From CG2-30-36-16 sp964372115 (GTDB lineage: Bacteria; Bacteroidota; Ignavibacteria; Ignavibacteriales; Ignavibacteriaceae): DNA of 64,000 nucleotides. Below are positions 54,203-63,188 of this stretch, piece after piece; the stretch's first letter is position 1; every line of letters starts with the position of its first letter. The stretch lies in NCBI GenBank assembly GCA_964372115.1, contig CAYJPN010000018.1, forward strand, positions 1 through 64,000, read 5' to 3'. Under the pieces are notes generated by a model, which worked only from the letters and a program-made list of their open reading frames with translations, was not told the origin of the DNA and did no database searches. The position numbers and the translations under genes are program-made.

Positions 54203-55105
54203 TTGGAAATATCAAGATATGGCAAAAATCCCATCCTCACTAAAGAGGATGTCTCGTTCAAGATTAACAGTATTTTTAATCCGGGGGCAGTTAAATACAA
54301 CGGAAAATATTTACTCCTTTGCAGAGTTGAAATGCCGATAGGCAGATCATCATTTGTTGTTGCGGAAAGTGAAGACGGATATAACTTCACCGTTTCTTCA
54401 AAACCTTCACTTACTGCCGAAGATCATAAAGATTGTTATGATTATGTGAAATGGGGCGTTGAGGATGCAAGGATTACGCAAATTGAAAATACGTTTTATC
54501 TTACTTATACAGGCTACTCAAAATATCAGCCTGTGGTTATATTAGCCGAGACAACAAATTTTACTGACTTTAAAATTCATGGTCCTATATCCGAACCATC
54601 TAATAAAGATTGCGCATTATTTCCTGAGAAAATTGACGGTTATTATTGGAAAGTTGATCGCCCAACCGCGGAAAACAGAAAAGATATCTGGATAAGTCGT
54701 AGCCCTGATCTAATTCACTGGGGCGGCTATAAAGCTCTTCTATCTCCGGAAGAAGGAACGTGGGAATCGGAAAAAATCGGTACCTCAAGCAACCCAGTTA
54801 AAACTAAAGAAGGATGGCTCATGCTGTATCACGGAGTACGATCATTCGGTACATGGTCAATCTATAAACTCGGTGTTGTTCTGCTTGATCTTGAAAAACC
54901 CTGGATTGTAAAAGGAAAAAGCAAAGAACCAATTCTTTCTCCCGAAAAAGATTATGAACGTATCGGTGATGTTAATAATGTTGTTTTCTCCAATGGTTGG
55001 ATAATAGAAGATAACGGCGCTGTAAAAATATACTACTCCGGCGCTGATACTAATGTTTGTCTGGCTGAAACCAATGTCAGTTATCTTTTATCACTATGTA
55101 AATAG
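54203..55105 (+). CDS. GH130 mannoside phosphorylase (short form)
   Basis: The 300-residue protein is a compact GH130 propeller: ISRYGKNPILTKEDVSFKIN, SIFNPGAVKYNGKYLLLCRV, KWGVEDARITQIENTFYLTY (catalytic Asp in EDARI), DCALFPEKIDGYYWKVDRPT, GTSSNPVKTKEGWLMLYHGV and LSPEKDYERIGDVNNVVFSN. This layout is like the 4-O-beta-mannosyl-glucose and mannooligosaccharide phosphorylases. It starts with TTG at 54203, after AAGG. Two different GH130 proteins side by side suggest that they work on different linkages or chain lengths of the same mannoside. Confidence 0.9.
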   Translation: MEISRYGKNPILTKEDVSFKINSIFNPGAVKYNGKYLLLCRVEMPIGRSSFVVAESEDGYNFTVSSKPSLTAEDHKDCYDYVKWGVEDARITQIENTFYLTYTGYSKYQPVVILAETTNFTDFKIHGPISEPSNKDCALFPEKIDGYYWKVDRPTAENRKDIWISRSPDLIHWGGYKALLSPEEGTWESEKIGTSSNPVKTKEGWLMLYHGVRSFGTWSIYKLGVVLLDLEKPWIVKGKSKEPILSPEKDYERIGDVNNVVFSNGWIIEDNGAVKIYYSGADTNVCLAETNVSYLLSLCK

Positions 55106-55116
55106 TTAAAACAAGA

Positions 55117-56412
55117 ATGAAAAGAAAAATCTTATTAGTCAAATGGTTTTTGTTTACTACGCTTATTGTCGTCTGCAGCGAATTATCGTTTGGTCAGACT
55201 ACATTTAATGTAAACAAATCACACCTCGATTATCTCTATAAAAAAATTGAAGTGAATGGTATGCAGATGGCTGTAATTCATATTTACAGCAATGCTCCAG
55301 ACTACAAATATATTGACGATGAGGACGAAGGGTATGCTTGTGTGGATGATGCAGCGCGTGCGGCAATTTTTTATTTGGAATATTTTAAAACATACAATGA
55401 TAGTTCAAGTCTTCTAAAATATTATAATCTTGTCGAGTTCCTCGTATATATGCAAGCGGAGAATGGCTTCTTCTACAATTTTGTTTGGAAAGATAACTCG
55501 ATAAATAAAACTTATAAAACAAGCAAAGCTGAACCGAATTGGTGGTCGTGGAGAGCGCTCTGGGCGTTAATGGAAAATTTTAACGAATTTAAAAATTCAA
55601 ATGATGATAGAGCCGTTAGAGTTAAACAAAGCATTGGAAAAAGCATTGAGGCGATCAAGAAATTAATTCCAGCGGAGAAGAGAGAAATTGATATTGACGG
55701 AATAAATTTGCCTGACTGGCTTCCAGCGAAAACTGCATCCGATCAGTCCGCAATTTTAGTGCTGCTCCTTTCTGAATACTACCAGAATACAGGCGATAAA
55801 GAAATCCTTGCGTACATTAAATGCCTAATACAAGGCATCATGAAGATGCAGGTGAAAGATAAAGATTATGAATTCGATGGCGCTTTTTTAAGCTGGGAAA
55901 ATACATGGCACGGTTGGGGCAATTCCCAATCCTATGCATTACTCAAAGCGTATCAAATTTTGAAAGATGAAAATATTAAAACAAGCGCTTTTTACGAGAT
56001 AAATAATTTTTATGATCAACTTATTAAAAGAAATTTTTTAAGTTACTTCAAAGTGCGAAAACAGAAACATCATTTTGAAACTTTAGAATCAAGCCAATAT
56101 TCACAGATAGCTTATAACATAAGACCGATGATTTTTGCTCTATTGGAAGCATATAACATTACATCCGACTCAGCTTATGCTATTAAGGCAGGTAGAGTTG
56201 CGCAATGGTTTATCGGTAGAAATCCCGCTTGTGAAGTTATGTATAATCCTCATGCCGGAATATTTTATGATGGAATTGAAAATGAAAATTTAGTTAACAA
56301 AAACTCCGGTGCGGAATCTACTATTGAAGGATTGTTGTCTTTATTGAAAATTTCCCAAAACCCCGTTGCATTAAAGGAATTTGAAAACATAAATGATTTC
56401 CAATCTAAATAA
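55117..56412 (+). CDS. Secreted six-hairpin-type glycosidase-like protein
   Basis: The 431-residue product has a signal peptide (to LSFGQ) and an all-helical body of repeated hairpins, as in (alpha/alpha)6-barrel glycosidases. The segment EGYACVDDAARAAIFYLEYF is its clearest mark. From memory, related GY-x-DD-x-ARA domains occur next to GH130 genes and mannosyltransferases in other bacteria. Later stretches are WWSWRALWALMENF, WLPAKTASDQSAILVLLLSE, WENTWHGWGNSQSYALLKAY and RNPACEVMYNPHAG. The paired Asp suggests an active site. The substrate is not known; being periplasmic, it may trim mannoside before ABC import. Confidence 0.6.
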   Translation: MKRKILLVKWFLFTTLIVVCSELSFGQTTFNVNKSHLDYLYKKIEVNGMQMAVIHIYSNAPDYKYIDDEDEGYACVDDAARAAIFYLEYFKTYNDSSSLLKYYNLVEFLVYMQAENGFFYNFVWKDNSINKTYKTSKAEPNWWSWRALWALMENFNEFKNSNDDRAVRVKQSIGKSIEAIKKLIPAEKREIDIDGINLPDWLPAKTASDQSAILVLLLSEYYQNTGDKEILAYIKCLIQGIMKMQVKDKDYEFDGAFLSWENTWHGWGNSQSYALLKAYQILKDENIKTSAFYEINNFYDQLIKRNFLSYFKVRKQKHHFETLESSQYSQIAYNIRPMIFALLEAYNITSDSAYAIKAGRVAQWFIGRNPACEVMYNPHAGIFYDGIENENLVNKNSGAESTIEGLLSLLKISQNPVALKEFENINDFQSK

Positions 56413-56462
56413 AGTGATTATTCAGATTCATTAGCTCTTCACATCACTAAATTATTTAGCAA

Positions 56463-58952
56463 TTGGAAAATGAGACGAAGGTGACAAAAGTGACTGCAAA
56501 GCATAAATTGGATAAGAACTGGACATTTGCCTTAGCGGAATCCTCTTTTCCGATTGAAGGAATTACAAATAAAAAATTAAAGACCGGGAAACAGTTTGCC
56601 GCAACAGTTCCGGGAACAATTCATACTGATCTGCTCAACAACTGCCTCATCGACGATCCATTTTATTCAGATAACGAACTTAAAATGAGATGGATAACTG
56701 AACATGATTGGGTGTACCAAACTAAATTCGATTTTCAAAGCAGTACAAACAAAAACGTTGATCTTGTTTTTGAAGGCGTAGATACTATTGCTGAAGTTTA
56801 TTTAAACAATATAAAACTGGGCAGTGCCGATAACATGTTTTTAACCTACGCGTATAACGTAAAAAATATATTGAAATCAACTGATAACACACTCAAGGTT
56901 ATAATAAAATCCCCCGTCAAGTATGCTCTTCAGCAAGAAAAAAAATATGGGAAACTTCCCGTAGCTCTTAACTCAACCCGGGTTTATATAAGAAAAGCAC
57001 AATATTCATTTGGCTGGGATTGGGGCCCTTCCTTCCCCACATCCGGAATTTGGCGCGATGTTTATTTGCGCGAAGAACCAAAATCAAAAATTGAAAGTTT
57101 AGTTTTCAACACCAATAAGCTTTATAAAAATTATGCTGATGTTGAAGTCGTCATCAGAGTCGATTCGCTTTCTTCAAAAAATATTTCTCTCCTGGTAACT
57201 CTGTTAAATGAAGAAAGTATTTACGAAAAAAAATTTCCGATTCGACAGACAATAGAAAGCCGCGCAGCTTTTAAAATTATAAACCCCAAGTTGTGGTGGC
57301 CAAATGGTGAAGGTGAACAAAATATATATCAGTTAGAAGTTAAAATTGTTGACGAACAAAATGCCGTTATTGATGAGGTACACAAAAAAATTGGAATCAG
57401 GACGATTGAATTAGTTCTAAAAGACAAAAAAACTTTAACTTTCAAATTCCGTATTAACAAAAAAGATATTTATACCAAAGGTGTAAACTGGATACCAGCC
57501 GATTCATTTCTTCCGAGAGTATCACATAAGAAATATTCTGATTTGCTTTTATTAGCGAAACAAGCCAATGTTAATTTGGTTAGAGTGTGGGGTGGTGGAA
57601 TATACGAGAATGATGAATTTTATGATTTGTGTGATGAGTTAGGATTACTTGTTTGGCAGGATTTCATGTTCGCGTGCGGCGCTTATCCTGAGCAAAAGGA
57701 ATTCATCTCAAATGTTAGTGAAGAAGTAACGCAAAATGTTTTTAGACTCCGACATCATGCATCCCTTGCTGTTTGGTGCGGCAATAATGAGAATGAGTGG
57801 ATATGGTTTCAAGAGCAGAAAACATCCTATAAAAAGATGCCGGGGTACAAAATCTATCACTCAATTATTCCGAAGATATTAACCAGGATTGACCCTCAAC
57901 GCCCCTATTGGTCCTCTTCTCCTTTTGGAAATGATGATGACCCGAATTCTTTTAATAGCGGAAATACTCACCAGTGGAAAATCTGGAGTATGTGGATCGA
58001 TTACGATAATGTAAAAGACGATAAAAGTTTATTTGTAACAGAGTTTGGTTTTCAGGGTCCTGCAAACAAAGATACATTCGAAAAATATCTACCTCAAAAG
58101 AATAGAAAATTTAGTGATCAAATCTTTGAACATCATAACAAGCAAGTAGAAGGACCTGAAAGAATAACAAGATTTTTAAGTGGTCATCTGCCGATTAAGA
58201 CAGAATGGGAAGATTATTTATACCTGACCCAGCTAAATCAAGCCTTCGCACTAAAGACCTGCCTTGAGTATTGGCGGACTAACGGAAGAACAAACGGCAG
58301 TATCATCTGGCAGCTAAATGATTGCTGGCCTGTTACAAGTTGGGCAATTGTTGATTCTGATATCAGACCGAAAATAGCATACTATTTTGTTAAAAACACT
58401 TTCGCCCTTCAATTACTTTCTTTTAAAGATGAAGAAAGTAAAATCAAAATATTTCTGCTCAATCAAAATCAAGATAGTATTAAAGGCAGGTTGAGACTGG
58501 CTGTTATTAGCACAATAACCGGTAAAATAGTTCAAGATTCTTCTAAAAATTTGGCTGTTAGTAACGAAGGGCTTACAGAAATCAATTCAGTTGTTCGCAA
58601 ACATTTACCGCTCGACGAAAATTGGATTATTACAGCGGTACTATATGATGAATTAGATAAAATAATTTGCAAAAATTATTATCTAACAAAACCATGGAAA
58701 CACGTGCAGTTAAAAAATCCAAAAATAAAATTGAAAATGTTGACTAAACTTCGTTCTACTCAATTAGTAATTAAGAGCGAACATCCGGTCTTTTTTGTTG
58801 ATCTCTATCATCCCGACTTGATCTTTTCGGATAGAGGGTTTTTCATTTTGCCCGGTGAACAAATTGAATTAAATGTTTTTGGAGAAGACATCAAATCAAA
58901 TAAAGTTAAAGATATTAAAATCTTTTCACTGAATAGTTATTTAAAAAAATAA
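56463..58952 (+). CDS. Beta-mannosidase (GH2)
   Basis: The 829-residue protein has the GH2 order: jelly-roll sugar-binding domain (about 12-190, KLDKNWTFALAESS and YFGWDWGPSFPT-like QYSFGWDWGPSFPTSGIWRD), Ig-like domain (about 200-300), and TIM barrel with the acid/base Glu in VWCGNNENEW and the nucleophile Glu in FVTEFGFQG. These are the marks of the mannosidase subgroup (WVYQTKFDF, VRVWGGGIYENDEFYDLCDE). It removes beta-linked mannose from the non-reducing end. There is no signal peptide, so it works in the cytoplasm. The start is TTG at 56463; the frame has no ATG before the conserved body. Confidence 0.92.
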   Translation: MENETKVTKVTAKHKLDKNWTFALAESSFPIEGITNKKLKTGKQFAATVPGTIHTDLLNNCLIDDPFYSDNELKMRWITEHDWVYQTKFDFQSSTNKNVDLVFEGVDTIAEVYLNNIKLGSADNMFLTYAYNVKNILKSTDNTLKVIIKSPVKYALQQEKKYGKLPVALNSTRVYIRKAQYSFGWDWGPSFPTSGIWRDVYLREEPKSKIESLVFNTNKLYKNYADVEVVIRVDSLSSKNISLLVTLLNEESIYEKKFPIRQTIESRAAFKIINPKLWWPNGEGEQNIYQLEVKIVDEQNAVIDEVHKKIGIRTIELVLKDKKTLTFKFRINKKDIYTKGVNWIPADSFLPRVSHKKYSDLLLLAKQANVNLVRVWGGGIYENDEFYDLCDELGLLVWQDFMFACGAYPEQKEFISNVSEEVTQNVFRLRHHASLAVWCGNNENEWIWFQEQKTSYKKMPGYKIYHSIIPKILTRIDPQRPYWSSSPFGNDDDPNSFNSGNTHQWKIWSMWIDYDNVKDDKSLFVTEFGFQGPANKDTFEKYLPQKNRKFSDQIFEHHNKQVEGPERITRFLSGHLPIKTEWEDYLYLTQLNQAFALKTCLEYWRTNGRTNGSIIWQLNDCWPVTSWAIVDSDIRPKIAYYFVKNTFALQLLSFKDEESKIKIFLLNQNQDSIKGRLRLAVISTITGKIVQDSSKNLAVSNEGLTEINSVVRKHLPLDENWIITAVLYDELDKIICKNYYLTKPWKHVQLKNPKIKLKMLTKLRSTQLVIKSEHPVFFVDLYHPDLIFSDRGFFILPGEQIELNVFGEDIKSNKVKDIKIFSLNSYLKK

Positions 58953-58988
58953 CTTAGAAATATTTTGGATATACTCATTGGAGAAAAA

Positions 58989-59957
58989 ATGCAATATACA
59001 AAATTAGGTCGTAGCGGTTTAATGGTTAGCCGGCTATGTCTCGGCACAATGAACTTTGGCGCTATTACTCCGGAAAAAGAAAGTTTTCAAATAATGAATC
59101 GCGCATTGGAACTCGGTATCAATTTTTTTGATACAGCAAATGTTTATGGTGGTAAAAGGGGTGAAGGCATTACAGAGAAACTTATTGGTAAATGGTTAAA
59201 AGAGAAAAAAGAACGGAGAGACACCATCGTTCTGGCAAGTAAAGTTTATGGTGAAATGGGAGAAAGAGTGAATGAAAAATATCTTTCTGCTTATCATATA
59301 AAAAAAGCTTGTGAAGATAGTCTAAAAAGAATGAAAACCGATCATATAGACTTATATCAAATGCACCATGTTCATCGTGAGACTCCGTGGGATGAAATTT
59401 GGCAGGCGATGGAACAGTTAATACGCGAAGGCAAAATAATATATGTTGGCAGCAGCAATTTTGCAGGATGGGATATAGCAACTGCAAATGAAGAAGCGCG
59501 CAAAAGAAATTTACTCGGATTAATTAGCGAACAAAGCAAGTACAATCTCTTCAATCGTAAAATTGAGCGGGAGATGATTCCAGCCTGTAATTATTATGGC
59601 GTAGGTATAATTCCATGGAGTCCTCTTGAAGGCGGGCTTCTTGGCGGTGTAATAAAAAACTTAAAAGAAGGAAGAAGAAATTCAACGGAAATTATAAATA
59701 AACTGAAAGCCAATAGAGAACAAATAGAAAAATGGGAAAACTTTTGCGATAAATTGGGGGAGGAACCGGCAAACACCGCTTTAGCATGGCTTTTAAATCA
59801 ATCCGGTATTACTTCACCAATTATCGGTCCCAGAACTCTTCAACAATTAGAAACTTCTCAAAGAGCTTTTGAGATTAATCTTACAAAGGAATCATTATCA
59901 AAATTAGATGTTATATTTCCGCCGGCAGGACAGTCGCCGCAGTATTATGCATGGTAG
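58989..59957 (+). CDS. Aldo/keto reductase
   Basis: The 322-residue protein is a full aldo/keto reductase barrel. The family tetrad is visible: Asp in FFDTANVYG with Tyr, Lys in VLASKVYGEMG and His in LYQMHHVHRETP. GIIPWSPLEGGLLGG and IIGPRTLQQLE follow, the latter holding the NADP end. The start is the ATG at 58989, with GGAG ending six bases before; a TTG at 58965 has none. It may reduce a sugar-derived aldehyde from this locus, a role that cannot be assigned from sequence alone. Confidence 0.9.
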   Translation: MQYTKLGRSGLMVSRLCLGTMNFGAITPEKESFQIMNRALELGINFFDTANVYGGKRGEGITEKLIGKWLKEKKERRDTIVLASKVYGEMGERVNEKYLSAYHIKKACEDSLKRMKTDHIDLYQMHHVHRETPWDEIWQAMEQLIREGKIIYVGSSNFAGWDIATANEEARKRNLLGLISEQSKYNLFNRKIEREMIPACNYYGVGIIPWSPLEGGLLGGVIKNLKEGRRNSTEIINKLKANREQIEKWENFCDKLGEEPANTALAWLLNQSGITSPIIGPRTLQQLETSQRAFEINLTKESLSKLDVIFPPAGQSPQYYAW

Positions 59958-59997
59958 AAATAGATGAAATTTGTTCGGAATATCAGGAGCGCACCTT

Positions 59998-62900
59998 ATG
60001 AAAGAAATTATGTACAATAAAATTCTTAAAATAATTTTGTTGATTTTTAGTTCTACTATTGTAATAAATGCTCAACAAATAAATATCAACCGGATAGAGC
60101 AGATGCCAAATATTCCATCTCCTTATGAGATGAGAGATTGGAAAAAGACAGCCGCAGGTTATGATACTCTTGTTTTTAATATTAACCTCACTGGTCAATA
60201 TCTTCCGCTGATTTGGATAAATAATAACACTATTAATTATCCAGGGCATAATAGCTTTGGTCTTTATACGGTTGTTGGCACCACATCACCAACATCCGCG
60301 GAAGCCATAAATTTAATACCGGCAACAACCGGTGCATCATTGATAGGCATAGATAAAAGTAATCAGAACGGATATAATTGGGCTCTGATGTGCGAGGAAT
60401 ATTTTAACAAAGCGAATAGCGCCGATGTTTATCTTAATCATCCTACCGGCAGCAATTGGGATGATTGGTGGTACGATGTAATGCCAAATTTATTTTTCTA
60501 TCAACTGTATGATCAGTATCCCAACACAGGCGATTTTTCAAATCAATTTTTATCTGTTTCCGATAGATGGTTGTCTGCCGTAAAAACGATGGGGGGAAGT
60601 ACTACTCCCTGGCAAGTTCCAAATATGAATTACCGTGCATTTAATCTTATGACCAATGAACCACTTTCGTCGGGCGTAGTTGAACCGGAAGCTGCCGGCG
60701 CACTTGCCAACATACTTTACAGCGCGTATATAGAAACTAATAATGAAAATTACAGAATCGGCGCTGAGTGGTGCATGGAATTTCTTAATTCTTTATCTTC
60801 AAATCCTTCTTACGAATTACAATTGGCATACGGTACTTATGCAGCCGCAAGAATGAATGCAGAAGTAGGGACGACATACAATCTAACGAAAATGCTTAAC
60901 TGGTGTTTTGATGTTGGCCCGCTTCGTCAATGGGGGGCAATAACCGGTACATGGGGAGGTTACGATGTCGATGGTTTAATCGGTGAAGTGAATGGCTCTA
61001 ATGATTACGCATTTCTAATGAATACTTTTGAGCAGGTAGGAGCGCTTGTTCCATTAGTTCGGTATGATGACCGTTATGCGCGCGCAATAGGTAAGTGGGT
61101 TTTGAATGCCGCAAATTCGGCGCGTTTGTTTTACACAAATTATCTCCCCGATCAGAATCAAGATAGCGAAGAATGGGCGCACCAGTATGATCCTAATTCG
61201 TATATCGGGCATGAAGCGCTTCGTCAAAATCAATTTGGGATTAGTCCTTATGCTACCGGCGATGCTATCAGCGGAGCTTGGGGAATGACAAACCTCGCGC
61301 TGTATGGTTCATCGCACGTTGGAATATTTGGCGGCATAATTGACACCACGAGTGTTTCAATGATCTTAAAATTAGATCTACTCAAAACTGATTATTTCCA
61401 TAAAGAAGCTTTTCCAAGTTTTCTTTATTATAATCCTTACCCAACAGATAAGTCGGTTCTTATAAATGTTGGTAACAATACACACGATATTTATGATGCT
61501 GTTTCAAACACTAAAATAAAATCAGCCGTAACTGGAGAAACATCTATCACAATTCCAGCCGATTCGCCGGTTATTGCAGTAATCATTCCGGCGGGAAGTG
61601 CAATTACTTTTGAAAATGAAAAAGCATTAGTGAATAATGTAGTTATTGATTTTCATTCCGGTCAAAGTGTTTCCAACCATTCGCCCCGTATCAAGTCACT
61701 TTCTGCGGAAAAACAAATCGTCATAATAGGAGATTCTACAAAAGTTTTTTGCTCGGCAGTTGATATTGACAATGATCTGATTAACTATGAATGGTTAGTT
61801 TCCGGTGGAAGCTATTTTGGAACAGGACCGATTGTAACATGGATTACTCCTGCAACTCCGGGAAGTTATGTAATCAAATGTATTGTCAGCGATAATAATG
61901 GCGGTATAGTCTCCGATTCTATTTTTATTGACGCTGTGGAATTTATCAATACTGCGCCGATTATACACCGGTTAAATGCTCATCCAAGAAAAATTCATCT
62001 TGGTTCAAATACAACAATTAATTGTATTGCATCAGATGCTGATGAAGATACTTTAAGTTACAGTTGGTCAGCGAACTTTGGAACTCTAACTTCAAGCGGC
62101 GACTCCGCAAGTTGGTCCGCACCGTTCAATGCAGGCAATTATTATATTAATTGTTCTGTAACTGATGGTCGCGAAGGAATAGCGTTTGATAGTGTTAGCA
62201 TTTCAGTACGCGATACTACAATTCAACAGACCGGCGAACTTGTAGCATTTTATCCTTTTTCCGGTAATGCGAATGATGCGAGCGGGTTTAACAATAATGG
62301 AACAGTTTCGGGGGCGGCATTAATTGCGGATCGCTGGGGAAACGCAGCAAGTGCATACTCTTTTGATGGTGTAAACGACAATATAAAAATTGTTAGCAGT
62401 TCGAGTTTGAATTTTCAAAATAGTGTGACCATTAATTTCTGGATAAAAGTCGGTGAGTTTTTCGATAGAGAGGCTTATCCTCTTTCCCACGGTAATTGGG
62501 AAAACCGGTGGAAAATTTCAATTACAAATAAACATATTAGATGGACGGTTAAAACAAATACGGGAACGAGAGATATTGATTCGGAAACCGAATTGATTAA
62601 AAATATTCTTTATAATGTTACGGTGCTTTACGATGGAAATGATTTCGAGATTTATATTAACGGTGAATTAGATGCATTCACTTCGCTTCAAGGATTGATA
62701 ATGACAACACCGATTGATTTAATGATCGGGCAGGTGCTTCCGGGCAATACTCAATATAATTTTAAAGGAGTTTTGGATGATATCAGGATTTATAATTATG
62801 CGTTATCCTACAGTAGTATTCAATCACTCTATGATTTTGTTACTAATATTAAAGTTGAACAAGACGGGTCTGTACCTTTAAATATTGGATTGGCTCAAAA

Positions 62901-63156
62901 CTATCCTAATCCTTTTAACAGTCAAACTAATATCCAATTTCAACTCGCCCGGCAGACAGGTGTAAAAATTCAAATTTTTAATATTCTGGGGCAAAAAATA
63001 AAAACATTAGTGGATGAAGAAAAAGCGCCCGGTTATTATAGAATTAGCTGGAACGGCAAAAACGATTTCGGCGTTTCTATGAATTCGGGAATTTATTTTA
63101 TAAAACTGAGCGCTGATAATTTTACAGATATAAAAAAAATGACATTACTCAAATGA
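59998..63156 (+). CDS. T9SS protein with helical N-terminal domain, two PKD/Ig-like domains and LamG
   Basis: The 1,052-residue product has a signal peptide (to TIVINAQ). An N-terminal all-helical domain (residues about 30-470) with WALMCEEYFNKANSADVYLN, YNPYPTDKSVLINVGN and acidic pairs looks like a six-hairpin glycosidase of unknown family. PKD/Ig-like domains lie at nt 61680-61950 and 61953-62210, a LamG/concanavalin-like domain at nt 62240-62840 (LVAFYPFSGNANDASGFNNN, IYINGELDAF), and a type A sorting domain ends the protein (LAQNYPNPFNSQTNIQFQLA). It is probably a cell-surface glycosidase or lyase with a glycan-binding LamG. AGGAG at 59985-59989 fixes the ATG at 59998. Confidence 0.75.
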   Translation: MKEIMYNKILKIILLIFSSTIVINAQQININRIEQMPNIPSPYEMRDWKKTAAGYDTLVFNINLTGQYLPLIWINNNTINYPGHNSFGLYTVVGTTSPTSAEAINLIPATTGASLIGIDKSNQNGYNWALMCEEYFNKANSADVYLNHPTGSNWDDWWYDVMPNLFFYQLYDQYPNTGDFSNQFLSVSDRWLSAVKTMGGSTTPWQVPNMNYRAFNLMTNEPLSSGVVEPEAAGALANILYSAYIETNNENYRIGAEWCMEFLNSLSSNPSYELQLAYGTYAAARMNAEVGTTYNLTKMLNWCFDVGPLRQWGAITGTWGGYDVDGLIGEVNGSNDYAFLMNTFEQVGALVPLVRYDDRYARAIGKWVLNAANSARLFYTNYLPDQNQDSEEWAHQYDPNSYIGHEALRQNQFGISPYATGDAISGAWGMTNLALYGSSHVGIFGGIIDTTSVSMILKLDLLKTDYFHKEAFPSFLYYNPYPTDKSVLINVGNNTHDIYDAVSNTKIKSAVTGETSITIPADSPVIAVIIPAGSAITFENEKALVNNVVIDFHSGQSVSNHSPRIKSLSAEKQIVIIGDSTKVFCSAVDIDNDLINYEWLVSGGSYFGTGPIVTWITPATPGSYVIKCIVSDNNGGIVSDSIFIDAVEFINTAPIIHRLNAHPRKIHLGSNTTINCIASDADEDTLSYSWSANFGTLTSSGDSASWSAPFNAGNYYINCSVTDGREGIAFDSVSISVRDTTIQQTGELVAFYPFSGNANDASGFNNNGTVSGAALIADRWGNAASAYSFDGVNDNIKIVSSSSLNFQNSVTINFWIKVGEFFDREAYPLSHGNWENRWKISITNKHIRWTVKTNTGTRDIDSETELIKNILYNVTVLYDGNDFEIYINGELDAFTSLQGLIMTTPIDLMIGQVLPGNTQYNFKGVLDDIRIYNYALSYSSIQSLYDFVTNIKVEQDGSVPLNIGLAQNYPNPFNSQTNIQFQLARQTGVKIQIFNILGQKIKTLVDEEKAPGYYRISWNGKNDFGVSMNSGIYFIKLSADNFTDIKKMTLLK

Positions 63157-63188
63157 GAAATGCTATAATTTTTTGAAAGTGTTAAAAA

